From Cucurbitaria berberidis CBS 394.84 (Eukaryota > Ascomycota > Dothideomycetes > Pleosporales > Cucurbitariaceae), in the NCBI RefSeq assembly GCF_010015615.1, contig NW_024468935.1, forward strand, positions 6,975,692 to 7,039,691: DNA of 64,000 nt, in the 5' to 3' direction. Position numbers and translations under genes: made by a program. The first letter of the stretch is position 1. Every line of letters begins with the position of its first letter. Positions 32,696 to 45,382 of the stretch are shown piece after piece. The notes under the pieces were generated by a model. The model saw nothing but the letters and a program-made list of their open reading frames with translations. It had not been told where the DNA came from and ran no database searches.

Positions 32696-34025
32696 GGCGT
32701 TGCGAACGGGCTGTAACACCAACGTGTGTTCTAGTCTAGATGCCGTCTTCTTCGCACGTCGTTCCGTACCTACAGCCATGGGCGGCGCAATGGTGTGGCA
32801 AAACCCGAATATCAAGGCACGAAACCCGATAGCGCATTGAAGGATACTAGAGAGATGAGCATCAATGTTTAAAGTTGGGGAAGGCCCCACCACGTGCCAC
32901 TGCGCCAACAGGCCTAAACGGTGTACGTACCTAAATTGTCAGGTAGGGCGACTCTTCAAACGTTGGAGCCGGCACTATCAGATCTTGTCCGTGAATGGGA
33001 GTAGTGGCGGGGACAGTTGCAGATTGGACCATGCCATGGGACTTAATGCTCGAGCGGGCGCTGACGGGGGAGACCAAGGAGACAGCGATGTTCCCAGGAC
33101 CAGTGAAGGAAATAAACCAAGTAGGGGGAGAATGGTATGTTTAGGAGAGTGACAGCTATGTTAGCTAGTCGTTACCATGGCCGTACATTAGCGGGGCGTA
33201 TTCGCAATCAGCGGCATAACATAACAGGCGCCAAAAGCAAAGCCTGCATATGACGAAAAGAAGTAGGGACTAGATATGGAATTTGGGAACGCGCTGCATG
33301 GTTGAAGCAGTGGGTGAATTAAAAGTGGCGAGGCCCTTGACGCTACTACACAACGGGTCTGTTACGTTGGGTGCGCCAATCCGCCAAAGAATTTCACAGG
33401 GTTCAATAATGCTCCTTCCAAAGAGGCACAAGATCGTCTTTCAGAAGCCAAGCGGCCAGGTTGCTGTTGGTTGGCGCGCCCAGGCCGAGTGATGTGCGGA
33501 CGAGGGTTCGCTCAGACCAACCGAGTCCGAGCGTCATTACTCCGTGGGCCGGACGCTTGTTTGGGACTCATGGCCTGTCAATCGGTCGACGGTGTGATGC
33601 GATGACAGACGAGCGGTAGCCGCCGTACCGTCAGTGGCGGCGCGGTCCACTCAAAGAGCTGAGGCTTTGTGGTTGTGACCCCCGTAGCCATCAATAGCCA
33701 TCAAAGAAAGTCACCTCGTATATCAAGTCCTGACCTCAAGCCTCAAGGTAATGCAAGGGGCCTGTTGCTGGACAAGGAGGCACGCCGCAGGACACGACCG
33801 AGGCAAAAAGTTAATTTGGGATGGCTCTGTGCGTGAACGATGGTAGTTGGGGGCAGGGATGCAGTTCAACAGACTTGGGATCTGAGATGGCCAGGACGGC
33901 GAAGAGGGCCTTGATGGAGGCAAGGGCCGAAATGCCCGAGCTAGAAAGCTGACGCACACTGGACACACTACACTGTCGATGTGGGCTTTGCAAAAGCGAC
34001 GGGCGTTTCTTTGTTGGCTTGTGTC

Positions 34026-34046
34026 TGGTGGTGGTGGTGGTGGTGG
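34026..34046 (+). repeat. (TGG)7 microsatellite
   Basis: Seven TGG triplets in the long spacer upstream of the Zn2Cys6 gene. Confidence 0.7.
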
Positions 34047-37000
34047 CAGCGACGCCCACAGCGATAAAGCTCGCTCATGCTTGTGCTCCGGCAATAGCAG
34101 CAGTTGAGGATGACACAGGACAACGGCGAAGTGAATGAACTGCTGGCGTCGGCATCATGTCCTGCGACAAATTTGGCTGGGCGAAGCGAGTCCTTCTCCA
34201 CACTGTTCATCTCGCTAGCAGGGCCCTTGAGCAGTCTCGACTAATCTCCACTCGCGTCATCGTGATTGAGGACAATTAGCGGTTTTTCACAATTAGGTTG
34301 CACAACCGCTGTTCATGGGTGTTTGTGACTGGACCGAGGTCGAGTGCAATGCAATACTTGATGTAATGTAATGCATGGCATGGCATTTCAGTATGGGTTC
34401 ATGCGCTGAGAGGCTGATGACCCAGTAGGCTGGCATATGGGAGACTTGACCAATGGCCTGGGCATCGTCTCGAAGAAAGATAGGTGCACGTGGCGGATGC
34501 GATCTTAGACGACTTGGAGGCCTACAATCGGGCCTATTCGCCTGGAAATCTGTTGTTCAATCGCCGTCGCGGATGGTGGCCAGGTTTCCCCGACGGCACT
34601 GCTTGCTTGCACACGCTCCCTCCCCACACTGGCGGCCATGTCGTCGTCTGTGTCGTCTGTGTCCTCTGGTGGCGCGTGGCGGCCTTGCAGCAAATGCTTT
34701 TACTTTTTTCCCCTGCCATGCATGTTTCTGCGTACCGCCCATGCAGCATCGGATAGACGAGGCTCTCCCACGTTCCCCGATCCTCCTGCTCGTACCATCC
34801 ATGGCCAGTACAGGAGTAGCCCCCGTCGCTAATTGCAGGCCCGCCGACTACAGTATCTTAGCTCTGCTCGCAACTGACTCGGTTATTGGCTCCTTCGATA
34901 CCAGGCTGTTGGTTTCTGCTGCTGCCCGACGCTCCGGCTTTGCGGCTCTAGCAGCGGAATTGCGCTTGTCTCTGTGTGTGTGACAGGCGTGTATTTTGGC
35001 TAAATGGTGCCTGGGTCTGAAACACATTCAATTCAACCCATCCACCCGGCAACGTCATGTCCATCTCAAGTTGTGAATCCATCATCTTCTCTGCTCGCGT
35101 ATTGTTGGCTTTGCGCGGCGTTGGGGCCACTAGCTAGCGGGAGGCATGATCGGAGGCGCTGCGTCTGTGAACGTTCACGCGAGGCTGCGTTCGAACGCAC
35201 CTGCCCCATCCCCACCTAGTCTTGGCTCGCTACAGGAGTAGTTGCAGCCTCCATGTCTGTCCTTTCACACCCTTTGCGTGTGGGCAGGGGTTGGAGCACG
35301 AAATATCAGGACCTTCCCCGCGACACCGTCTCGGCCTCCGCCTATCCATACCCGCTCACTGATTGGACCTAGTGACATGCCTCGCCGACGGCATGTCATG
35401 ACACGACACTGGTGCAGTCATCTTTTCAAGACTCCCATTATAACGACACTTGAATACGATTGACTAACACCTTCCCAAATCGAGATAGCAGCTGATAGCT
35501 CCCACGGCTAGAAGACAATCTCCATCCTTTCTTACGCTCTCTGCCTTCCATCCCATGCCATCCCACTAAACGCTAGCCAACCGTATCCTCAGACAAAGCT
35601 CGTACACACTGCCCACGCTCACGGTATCTACTGCTGCTTGCTTTTTCCGCATGGCATGTCTCGAGTCAATACGAGAGCTCCACGTTGAAGGAGCTCGGAT
35701 GTCACTCGTGCAGCTGCACCTTCTCACGTATTCACCGTACAGGGACTGTCAAAGTCTAAGTGGCTCGGATGACATGTCGTTACTTGGCTGCGCCGAGTCT
35801 CTGTTGCATGGCCATCGTGTCACCACCCTCATCATCTTCTTCCTAATCAGGCACATGTCTAAAGGGGAGCTTGGCCACGTAAGCATGGTCTGGCTGCAGC
35901 CCTCAAACTACCGACATCTGGATATTGAGGCACACGTCTTTGTCATAGTATAACAAGCGACTAAAAGTAGCAGGCGCCCGTGGGATCATCTAAATCCAAC
36001 ACAGATTTGATCAACGTCGTCCATGCTCGAGAGAGGCACAGCTGCACGGACACCCAGCGACAACGGAGGTTGCCCTTGATGGCCATCACTGCCTGATGTC
36101 GCAAGATAGCACGAGCAATTAGCCTGCGTCTTCGCGACCCTTCCAATACTTTGTACAGATTGCCGGTTGCTCAAGCAGACAGCATGTTTGCGCGGATCTC
36201 CTTGAGGCCCAAGGAAATGCCAGCTGGACAATTATAGTCGGATGCCTTCGGCTCAATTCCTGGAGAAGTGAACCACCTCAGATTATCCAGGCTGCACGAC
36301 GTAGATCATGGATATAGCCCTAGGAGATGCGATCAAGGCACTGTCAAGTCTAGTCTCGATCATCGCCTTCAATATACAGTATGCGCCCCGCTCACCCGAC
36401 CATGGATGCAGTCTCTGGTCAAGTTCAAGGCGCAGGCCGAGTTGGAAACAGCACCCCAGTGCAGCAGTCGCCATTCATAACAGAGGACAGCAGAGACAGA
36501 CAATGTTCCGCTCTCTGCTGCAGACATGGGATCTTGTTTCATGGTTCATGGTTGCTCTCTGGCATGTTGTTCGTATTTTGCTCCCTAGCCAAACTCTACC
36601 ACCACGTTAAACGCCATTTGCCAATTCCACCAAGGTACATCGCTAGTAAAGGTTAGCTGTCAAGGACACGCCTACATAGTCTAGGCTACGGGAAGAAACG
36701 CATCCGACTTTCCGGTGAAGTATGCGTCTGGAGCCATCTACCGCGCGACTAATCCACACTATTAGGCTATCTATCGTCTACTTAAGCGGCTAACGGACTT
36801 TATGCTTAGAGTGGTATATAATCGCCAGACCACAACTGCTTTAGTCACAGAAACACTAGAGGTATCCGCCAGTCATCAGGCCAGAATTGCGAGAGGTACA
36901 TCGAGATGGACACGCCTGCTAGGGGTTTCGGCTGAGCTTCGGTCCACCCCGTCGTCAGGGTCCAGCCTGGACTATCTCCATCCTCTATAGTTGCATGCAC

Positions 37001-37233
37001 TCACAACGAGCCGACAACTACCCGACCAAGATCGCCCTACCTTTCACAAGCCAATCTCTCGCAAACCCAGAACAGCCATTGGACGCAGAGAACTATTGTG
37101 GGTACCTGCAAAAAAAACGGGGTCGCTGATCCCCCCCAGGGCGAAGTAGGGTTGGGGCGCAAGGGTTTCTCAGCTCGCTCATGCAATGTGCTTTTCAAAC
37201 TAACTAGCCCATGGTAAGGCCGATGGTTCTGTC

Positions 37234-37265
37234 CATCAATCAATCAATCAATCACTCAATCAATC
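37234..37265 (+). repeat. CAAT tetranucleotide microsatellite
   Basis: About eight copies of ATCA/CAAT with one interruption (CACTCAAT). Gene-free context. Confidence 0.7.
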
Positions 37266-37700
37266 ACGCCACCTATCCACCGGAGAATATCGAATTACCT
37301 AACGCAGATGGGGAGCATCGCAAGACTTCAAACTAGATTCTACGCTAGCAAAAGGTTCCCATTCCCTGGGTACACGCTACGCGTGGCTCGCCTTATGGAT
37401 AAAGTTTCCCTTTTTAACGGGCGTACTGGGACTAACTTTATCGCCAGCGTAGTAGTGCGCGTGGAACCCTCAAAAACCGGAATTTTTAACGATTCCACGT
37501 CTTTTCGAATCAAGGTTCGACATCGGCAGCAAACTGCGGGGATCTACGTTTCGGCACTTCTAAAAGTACCGGATGCCCACACCAAGGGGGTTCTTCTAGA
37601 CTAGCCGGGCGGCGCTTGTCTTACCCATCTAGCGCCTGTTGCTGCATCTCTAGGTTCCTGGGTGTACGTGATGACAAGGGAAAGCGAGAATCGGTCGGCT

Positions 37701-37760
37701 TTACACCTCCTTCCTTGGTATTTATAGGCGTCCGGCTACCACAGCACTAGCTAGTACAAA
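37701..37760 (+). repeat. Possible single unit of the ~50-bp repeat family
   Basis: TATAGGCGTCCGGCTACCAC at about 37723 resembles the GGCCTCCAGGCTACTATA core, but flanking blocks are poorly kept. Weak member. Confidence 0.3.
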
Positions 37761-38194
37761 AGCAAGTTCAGTGGACCTGGCGTCGCCGTTGTATTCCCGA
37801 ATCGAGATGAACTTGGTGAACCCTAGGTATTCGACGTGTAAGGTCAAGTGTCTCTAGGCTTTCTCAAGTTTATCAAGATCCGACAAGACAAGTGGGATCG
37901 AGGAGGCTATTAGCACATCAGACTGCTGGCTGGGTGGATCAGTGCTCGCAAACATACTCTCGTGAGGCAACCACCTCCAAATGCAAACAAAGCAAACCTA
38001 TCAATCGTCATTATTCTGATTCCTACTCATACATCATCAGAAAGGCAAATAAACACTCGTGATATCCTCCCGCTCATGCCAGAAACCCTAATGTCTCGAA
38101 TAACGCCGGTAGAACCTGTCTCATGTCGATAAGGAAGTGCAGCTCATGACATCGACTTCTGAAAACGCATCCCACTGCACTTAACGTCCACCAG

Positions 38195-39519
38195 CTAATC
38201 ACTGCGAAGCATACTCTCTACCAAGTCTCCTAGTGGCCCCCAGAAGTCCTTACTCCCGCTCGCCAGGCCGTGCTCATCAATAAACAGCACGTAGTGCTTG
38301 AAGCTCGTATTGAGATGGGGTTCCAGGCCCAGCTCGATGATGACAGGGTAGTGGTGGCAGTAGATGTGTGCATAGACGCGGTACAGGCGCTTGAACATGT
38401 TGCGGATGAGTGAGGGGAAGGTCTTGGGAAAGGGGACGCCGATGCGTGATGGGAACATGGTCTCGTTGTCGACATTGGACTGCACCCACGCCATGAGGTG
38501 CTCAATGTATTCAGGGGCGGGCATTTTGGTGGGCTTCTTGTAGTTCTCGGAGTCTTGCCAGAGGTACTCGAATCTGTCTTGCATCAGAAGAATTACGCCA
38601 TCATGTGGGCAAGGCGTCGTACTCGTCTGTAGCCTTCATCTCCGGGCAGCTCTGCGGTGAGCAGAACTCGGTAATCGATCCGTAGAGCAAGTTGATCTGG
38701 TTGTAGAAGTCGACGACTACCACCCGTGTCAGCAAAATTCCCCTATCCTCGATATTATCCCTTACTGTTGACAGCCAGCCACTCATCCTTGTCCTCGCCT
38801 TCGGGCAGCTTTACTGCCTTCCTCAGGCTCCCGCTGCCCAGTGTAGCCTCTGCATACTGCTTGAGCTGCCAGCTGCTCGTGCCTCGGTTGGTCTTCTGTG
38901 GCTTGAAGGGTGCGCGCGTTCGCGGATTGCTAAAGAGTGAAGAAAGTAAGCTTGTGCCCCCAAAGTAGCCCCTGTTCTGCGCCATCTGCATCTTCGCCCT
39001 CGTCTCTGGGCTAATGATGCTACCGCTTTGCGAAAATCCATCAGAGTCTAGCTTAGAGCCCAGAGCTGCTTGATTTGTCGGTTCGTCGAGTGCTGGGGAC
39101 GTTTTGCCGCCGAGCAGGAGCTTGTACGAATAATTAGGAGTCTCGCGCGTCGGGCTGGAGTCCAACTGAGACTGTGCCGAAATATCTGCTTGAGATGTAG
39201 GGGCATGCGCAACTGCTGACGCGTTCGGTCCCGCCTGCGGAATCCGCAATGCCTGCCCAATCCTCTGCAGCGGGCTCTGGTACGTCTCCTTCGGCCTGGC
39301 AAGGTCCATCTTGATTCTGAATCCGTCCTTGTCTGACCATATATCTTTTGCCATGCCGCGCTCTTGGCTGTCCAGTACATCCAAGTCCATTCTCAGGTTC
39401 ATGCAGCTCTGGCTCTGGGCGAAGGTGAAGATGGGCCGGAGGGGCTTGGGCTCCGCAGGGAACGAGGGATGGAAACTAGAAGAAGTGGAGACGAACATTG
39501 TGGTTATGAAGCCTGACAT
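38195..39519 (-). CDS. mob1: Mob1 kinase activator with unusual N-terminal extension
   Basis: Mob1/phocein family co-activator of NDR/LATS kinases (Dbf2/Sid2), needed for mitotic exit and septation. Exons 39519..38766, 38716..38623, 38573..38195 (two 49-nt introns): EWLAVN joins IVDFYNQINLLYGS, and KATDE joins FEYLWQDSENYK. Product 408 aa as modelled. The Mob core starts about residue 198 (NPRTRAPFKPQKTNRGTSSW) and is intact; the zinc ligands Cys270, Cys275, His352 and His357 are present. Residues 1-195 are not part of the usual roughly 215-aa Mob1. The frame is open and protein-like, but a TTTAG acceptor at 38931-38930 sits exactly where the core begins, so a short upstream first exon is an alternative. 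C-terminus is certain, start uncertain. Confidence 0.82.
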
Positions 39520-40012
39520 GGCTGCGCTTGCTCAATGGCTTGAGTATATAGTGCTGCGTATTGCGTCGTGGCTAGAGTGCATTCCGATGGTTAGCTAGGC
39601 GATGGTGAGGGGAAGAATGCGCGTACCGTCAGATCCGAGGCTCGATCTGTGAAGCTAAACGGAGAAGAGCGACAGTGGATAGTGGCAAGGAAAGAAGATA
39701 CCAAGGGCGTGTTTTGTACGTTGGTGACGTTGAGCTGGATGGAGAGAACGTTGTTTGGGCCCCGCAACAACAAGCGCAACCGCCCTGCGACTATCGATAG
39801 CAGGACCCGCGCTAGCACGTGTTTGGAGAACTCCCACTTTATTAGACATTTAGGTTACAAAAGTGCATTCTGATGGAGAAGGCTGTCTTGGTTCTTAGGT
39901 CTATTTAGGTCTACGATGGAGGACTGCGCCCATTTTGCACAAATTTTGCCGCTGAAAAACTCCGTCAAATGCACAACACCCGCCTGTCAGTGCCAATTCA
40001 CTCCAAGCTGGA
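39520..40012. other. Spacer between mob1 and the GH63-type gene
   Basis: 493 bp; mob1 promoter and 3' flank of the glycosidase gene. No gene or repeat seen. Confidence 0.4.
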
Positions 40013-41365
40013 TCATTTACTGAAGTACGGATCCTGCTCAAAGTAGTCGCCACGCTCCTTGCGGCGGTTACGGCTTCTCGTTGGCTTCTCGTCTGACGCA
40101 CCATCTGTCATGGTCTCAAACTCATCGGGCTCGTAGTCTTGCATGCCCGTCTTGATACGCTGCAATTGTCCGCTGACATAATGGTTGAGGCGCTCGTCCG
40201 ATGCCAACCTCTGCCTGATGGCGTCCTCGTCTGCAACGCCGACTGAGTTCTTGCGTTTGACCGGGCTCGTGGCCTCATCCTCGTCGCCGTTCGCAGACGT
40301 CTCATAGTCGCTTCGGAAGCCGATACTACGGCTTGTCGAAGACCGACGGAGGTGAGCCGGCTTCTTCGGTTTGCCGGTGGAGGTGAAGATGTCGTCGAAG
40401 TAGTGAGCGGCAGCACCTGTTGGCGTGCGCGGGGTTTGTGGAAGGCGGCAAGTCATACTACCCACAGTTAGTCAAAGTCAGAGCGTACTTGCCATAGAAC
40501 TCACCCGGTGTCGTGAATCATCTTGGCAATCAAGCCGGTCCAGCCGCACTGATGAGTGGCGCCCAAGCCACGTCCAGTATCGCCATCGAAAAACTCGTGA
40601 TACCACATGTAGTCCTTCCAGTTCGGGTCGTAGTCCAGCATCTGATTGCCATCGTTGATGGCCCTCTTACCGTCATCTCCACGCGCAAAAAGATGTTGGA
40701 GGCGATGTTGCAGCTCTTCAGCGACGTGGCCGAGATGCATGTAGTCGCCCGATCCTGTTGGACACTCCACCTTGAGGTCGTTGCCGTAGTAAAGGTGGAA
40801 TCTTTGGCAAGATTCGATGAGAAGGAAGTTGACGGCCATCCAGATCGGGCCTCGCCAGTTGCTGTTGCCGCCAAAGAGACCACTATCCGAATCACCAGGG
40901 AGATAGGCGACTTCGTATTTCTGGCCGTTGACATCCATAGAGTAGGGATGGTCTTTGTGATACTTCGAAAGCGATCGAATGCCGTGATCCGCGAGGAACT
41001 CGTCTTCGTCCAACATTCTCTTCATGATTCGCTTTAGTCGCTCTTCGCTGACAAGGGACAGAAGCAATCGGTTGCCTTGGCCACGCTTCTTTATCGATGC
41101 GATGTTGCGTTCTGCGGTTTCCTTTCGGTTGTTGATGAACCACTCGACTCGCTTCTTGAAGCTCGGGAGTCTGTTAATGACTTCCGGTTCGAGTGTCAGG
41201 GTTGAGTAGAGAGGAATAAGGCCGACAAGCGATCGGACGGGCATCTGGTGGCTCCAGGGACCGCCCCACGAAATGGCGTCGTAGTAGAAGCCGTCCTCCT
41301 CATTCCACAGGGGTTTTGATTCTCCGCCGCTGCGGTACTGCATGGCATCGCTGATCATGATGAAG

Positions 41366-41397
<32 letters not shown>

Positions 41398-43457
41398 GAT
41401 GCGACGGCGCTTCGCAAGCTCAAGGCAAATGTTGAGCATGTTGAGGCAGTAGAAGCCCATCCAGCCGGTGCTGTCAGCCTGTTCGAGGACACCGCCAGTG
41501 GGTAGAGGATCAGATCGATTGAAAATACCAATGTTGTCGAGACCCAAAAAGCCACCCTCAAAGATGTTCTTGCCGTCGGCATCCTTGCGGTTGACCCACC
41601 AGGTAAAGTTCAGCAACAGCTTCTGGAAGACACGCTCCAGGCAATCAAAGTCCTCGCGGCCGTACATCTTGCGTTCAATCTTGAAAACCCTGAACAGCGA
41701 CCAAGCGTGAACCGGAGGGTTGACATCGCCAAAGTTCCATTCATACGCTGGCAACTGGCCATTGGGGTGCATGTACCATTCGCGGGTGAAGAGGTCAAGC
41801 TGCTTCTTGGCAAAATCGGGATCAATCATGGCGAGGGGTATGCAATGGAAGGCGCTGTCCCAAGCCGCGAAGAAGGGATATTCCCACGAGTCGGGCATCG
41901 ACAAGATGTCGTCCAGATACATGTGCTTCCACTCCTTGTTTCGTATAGCTTTGCGGTTGGGTGGTGGAGGCGGCATTCCTGGGTCGCCGTTCGCCCACTG
42001 ATCCCAGACGAAATGATAATACTGCTTGCACCACATCATACCGGAGAATGCTTGACGCTGGATGTTTCGCAAATCTTCTGCCATGGGGAGAGGGCTAATT
42101 CGGTAGTAGAACTCGTCTGCCTCGGCGCGGCGCTGCTCCATGATGTCGTCAAAAAGCTCTTCGTCTAGGTAGCCGTCGTTCCTTTGGGAAAACCTGAATC
42201 GGACTACAGCGCACTCTCCGGGCTGGACGCCCTCGTCTTCGTCGAAAGCATACCAGGCTGCACACTTGGTGCCGGTGTGATTCGGGTTCACAGCGTCTTT
42301 CTCGTTATCCACGATGCGACGGTGGATGCCGTCCTTGACGTACGGCGTCTTGTTCTTCACATTCCACAGTGCCTTGTAGTTGGTGTCGTTGTCTGTGAAG
42401 AGGAGCTCGGGCTGCACATCGTCGCCGCTCTTGCCTGTGCCGGGAGAAGGCGAGAGCTGGAAGAAACGGTCTCCAAGTTTGTGGTGTTTTGACTGTGCAG
42501 TAGTCGGGCTAACCTTGGCGATGGATGGCTTCTGGTCCTCGTCCTCGCGTCCCCATGCCCAGGTATTCCGGAACCAGACGTGGGGTACAATGTGCAACGG
42601 TGCCGGCTCTGGTCCACGGTTGTATGCCGTGACCCGGAATAGAAGCTCCTCGGCATCATCCGCCTCTTTCGCAGTCTCGATGAAAATGTCCCAGTATCGG
42701 TCGTCGTCGAAGATGCCCGTGTCGACGATGTTGTATTCCTTCTCGAGTCGCGTTCGCTTTGCGCTGGTCTCGATGAGATCTTCATACGGGAACTTGCGTT
42801 GCGGGAGCTTGTAGAGGAATTTCATATACGAGTGCTATGAAATGTTAGTGGCTAGGCGCGATAAGAGGAGGTGACGTACTGTTGGCGTGTTGTCCAAATG
42901 GAAGTGGGCTTCCTTCAGCGACTCGCCGTGGTTGCCCTGTGGGTTCGACAGACCGAATAGTCGCTCCTTGAGGAAGTCACTAGAGCCTGTCAGAAAGGTC
43001 AATGGCAGCTTGCCCTGGTACAACGTACTCTTCCTCGTTCCAGAAGGCAAAGGCAATATTCTGGAAGCCATGCGAGTCGGAGACACCAGCAATGCCGTCC
43101 TCGCCCCACCGGAAAGCACGCGATCGTGCCATGTCATGGGTGAAGTCTGTCGAGCCGTTAGTGAGGGCCAATGGCAGCAGTCAAGGGACATACGGCTCCA
43201 TGCATCTCCATCATGGCTACACAGGTATGTTAGCAGCGTACGGCGAATGGTGGTGAGGATGCTCACGAGTAGTCTTCGCGAACTACACACGTATTAGTCT
43301 ACAGCATTTGGAAACCTGGTGGCGAAGACTGACCTGTTGCCCACTGCCTCTCGGCAACATAGGGCCCCCATCGCTTCCAGTACGCGGTGCGCTCCCGGTC
43401 CTGCTTGAGGCGCTTCTCCTCTTCGCAGAGGTATTCTTGATTCTCGATTAGAACCAT
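40013..43457 (-). CDS. GH63-type glycosidase, yeast YMR196W-like
   Basis: Large (alpha/alpha)6-barrel protein related to GH63 glucosidases; lacks the ER signal of processing glucosidase I, so it is likely cytosolic with unknown sugar substrate. Seven exons: 43457..43334, 43282..43267, 43216..43194, 43146..43029, 42979..42880, 42834..40505, 40457..40013; introns 45-51 nt. Exons 2 and 3 are only 16 and 23 nt. Joins read QWAT/VREDYS/HDGDAWS/HFTHDMARSRAF, FWNEED/DFLKERLFG, DNTPT/HSYMKFLYK and IHDTG/MTCRLPQ. Product 1051 aa. Conserved-looking blocks include FRWGEDGIAGVSD, SWEYPFFAAWDSAFHCIPLA, NWRGPIWMAVNFLL and HQCGWTGLIAKMIHD. The last exon adds a basic, phosphorylatable tail. Confidence is highest for exon 6. 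Confidence 0.85.
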
Positions 43458-44489
43458 GGCGACTATGGGACTCGATCAAGTGTAGGAGGTGTACAGCACA
43501 GCGCAATGGGCGGTGTGTGTGTGTTGAGGAGGACCAGGGTGTAGGGCAACAAAAAAAAGTAATCAATATTCAATGATAGGACAGAACAATGGGGTGTCCT
43601 AGTGTATGTTGTGTGAGGATGTATGCTGCAGGGTATTCTCGAGGCTCAGAGGTGTTGTCGAGGATGAGGACAGTAGTCGAAACAGCACAGAAGTTTTTGG
43701 GCAAGCGGCATGTCTGCTCGTAGTTACCGCGATGGGCTGCAGGAACTCGCGATGCACGCATCCGATGTCATAGGTGCCCGTGCGCCCGCAATAATAAGCT
43801 TATCACATGGGGGTTTGGCTTGTCCCGCTGCAGTTTAGCTGACGCCTCTCTTCCCGGTTTCGCGACACGATGAGAGCCTCAAGACGCTGGGCCAGACTCG
43901 CCTCCGTGTTACCATGGCGAAATTTCTGCGACACACGCTTGGCATGGGTTGGAAGCCCTCGTCGCGCGTCGACAATTTTGCTGACCTGTTGAGCGCGCTT
44001 ACCAGCGGCGGCCCCCAGATAAGCATCGACGATAAAGGCGTTAGTGCGGCGGAGGGGCAACCCACTGGGGCATAGCTTGCCTGGGGTATCGAAGTTTCAA
44101 GTGGGCCATGGACACGCGGATGCGAAAGAGGTGGTCATTGAATTATTTTCCATCCTACTAGGTCCTATTGCTCAATTGCCCATCAGTCTTCAACAAGTAA
44201 GACTTGTACGGTTCTCGACAGATGCTTGTCCTAGCCTGTATAATTCCCCAAGAGTAAAGGGTGGGTTCCAAGGCCTCAATACCTTTGACACCTCTCATTC
44301 TACAATCGTCAGGAAAATCTAAAGCGCCTGTAGGGATAGGCATTGTAGGATACGTGGTTGAGCGAAATTGAGATGCAGCATTGGCCGACCCGCGAGAGGG
44401 AAACATCAAGCGAGTCTCTGGCCAGCAGCCATGCTCTGGTATATCAATAATACATACACGTATACAAGTCCAACCGCCTCCATCCAAGC
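43458..44489. other. 1.0-kb spacer upstream of the GH63-type gene
   Basis: Holds the glycosidase promoter and the COX11 3' flank. A minus-strand 85-codon frame (43803-44060) has even amino-acid use but no recognised family; not called as a gene. Confidence 0.4.
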
Positions 44490-45382
44490 TCAGCCCATAG
44501 GCACAGGCCGCAGATGCCCGTCCTTGTCATACTTTGCCTTGAAAAAGGTATAACTCAACGTAACCGTCTCGATTCCCTTCATATTGCCATCCATGACAAA
44601 TTCCGGGTCAATGTAGAAGAAAACCGGCATATCCACCGTCTCCCCCGCATTCAGCCTCTGCTCCTCAAAGCAAAAGCACTGGATCTTGCTGAAATACGGC
44701 GCCACCTGGCCAGGTGTTACCGAGTATGTGGCGACGCCAATGATGTCTTCGTCGGACTTGTTGGTCGCCGTGTAAAAGGCCAGCGCGGTCTCGCCAGGTA
44801 GAACGCGCACTTCGCGCTGCTGGGGCACAAACTTCCACGGAAGCACGTCAGACACGGAGCCGTTGAACGTTATGCGGATTCGAGGGTGGTTCTCGACGGG
44901 CTTCAGACGCTCGGCAGGGTCGACGCCGGAGTCGCCGCCATGGGCAGCGGACTTTATGGGTTGTCCGCCCCAGCCGGTTTGTTGGCAGATCTAGGTGCCA
45001 GTGTTAGAGCTTCTATCTGTAACAGCAATGCGGTGAGGCGTACCATTTTGTACATGGGCACAGAGCCATAGGTTATAGCTACAAAACCGACTATTACGCT
45101 GAAGACATAGTTCCTTGTTGCCATTAGCGTCTTCCCGAGTCCAATGCGCCTTCACACATACGCCACTGTCCTATTCTTCATCTTGTATCGCGCATGCATC
45201 TGGTCCATCCTCGGCACGGCGCCCTGGCGTGGCTCCTTCGCAGTATTCAGGCATCTTCGCGGTGTCGAGAATGCAGGATTCCGCGCTCGTGGTAGCCGGG
45301 GAAGCGAACGTGAGCATGCCGAGCATGTCCAGGACTCGAAAGCCCGTGACGCATACGGTCGTAAGTGCGACGCGCCAGACAT
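44490..45382 (-). CDS. COX11: Cytochrome c oxidase assembly protein Cox11 (copper delivery)
   Basis: Inner-mitochondrial-membrane copper chaperone that helps build the CuB centre of cytochrome c oxidase subunit 1. Exons 45382..45156, 45113..45044, 44990..44490 (introns 42 and 53 nt); TVAYV/NYVFSVIVGFVAITYGSVPMYKM/ICQQTGWGG. Product 265 aa. Residues 1-45 are Arg/Ser-rich, a mitochondrial targeting sequence; one membrane segment lies at about 77-95. The copper-binding CFCF motif (Cys204, Cys206) follows SKIQ. The soluble beta-domain (FNGSVSDVLPWKF ... VTLSYTFFKAK) is complete. At 42 nt the first intron is the shortest used here; a donor two bases earlier breaks frame. It is divergent from the HIT zinc-finger gene. 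Confidence 0.93.

Larger units (their letters stand above)
32696..38194. other. 5.5-kb gene-poor region upstream of the Zn2Cys6 gene
   Basis: No gene is supported over 5.5 kb, against a typical spacer of 0.2-1 kb elsewhere here. Open frames exist (for instance plus 34453-34983 and plus 37308-37604, the latter 98 codons from a true ATG), but none shows a domain or splice-consistent extension. It contains a TGG run, a CAAT run and one possible unit of the ~50-bp repeat. It may be a long regulatory region or leader of the factor, non-coding RNA, or decayed sequence. Confidence 0.4.

Noticed and set aside
34453..34983. Plus-strand 176-codon frame in the long spacer
   Set aside because: Cys/Arg/Pro-rich low-information sequence with competing frames on both strands; no domain.
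37308..37604. Plus-strand 98-codon frame from a true ATG
   Set aside because: Amino-acid use is plausible but there is no homology signal or flanking exon.
43803..44060. Minus-strand 85-codon frame between the GH63-type and COX11 genes
   Set aside because: Even composition but no recognised family; probably chance.
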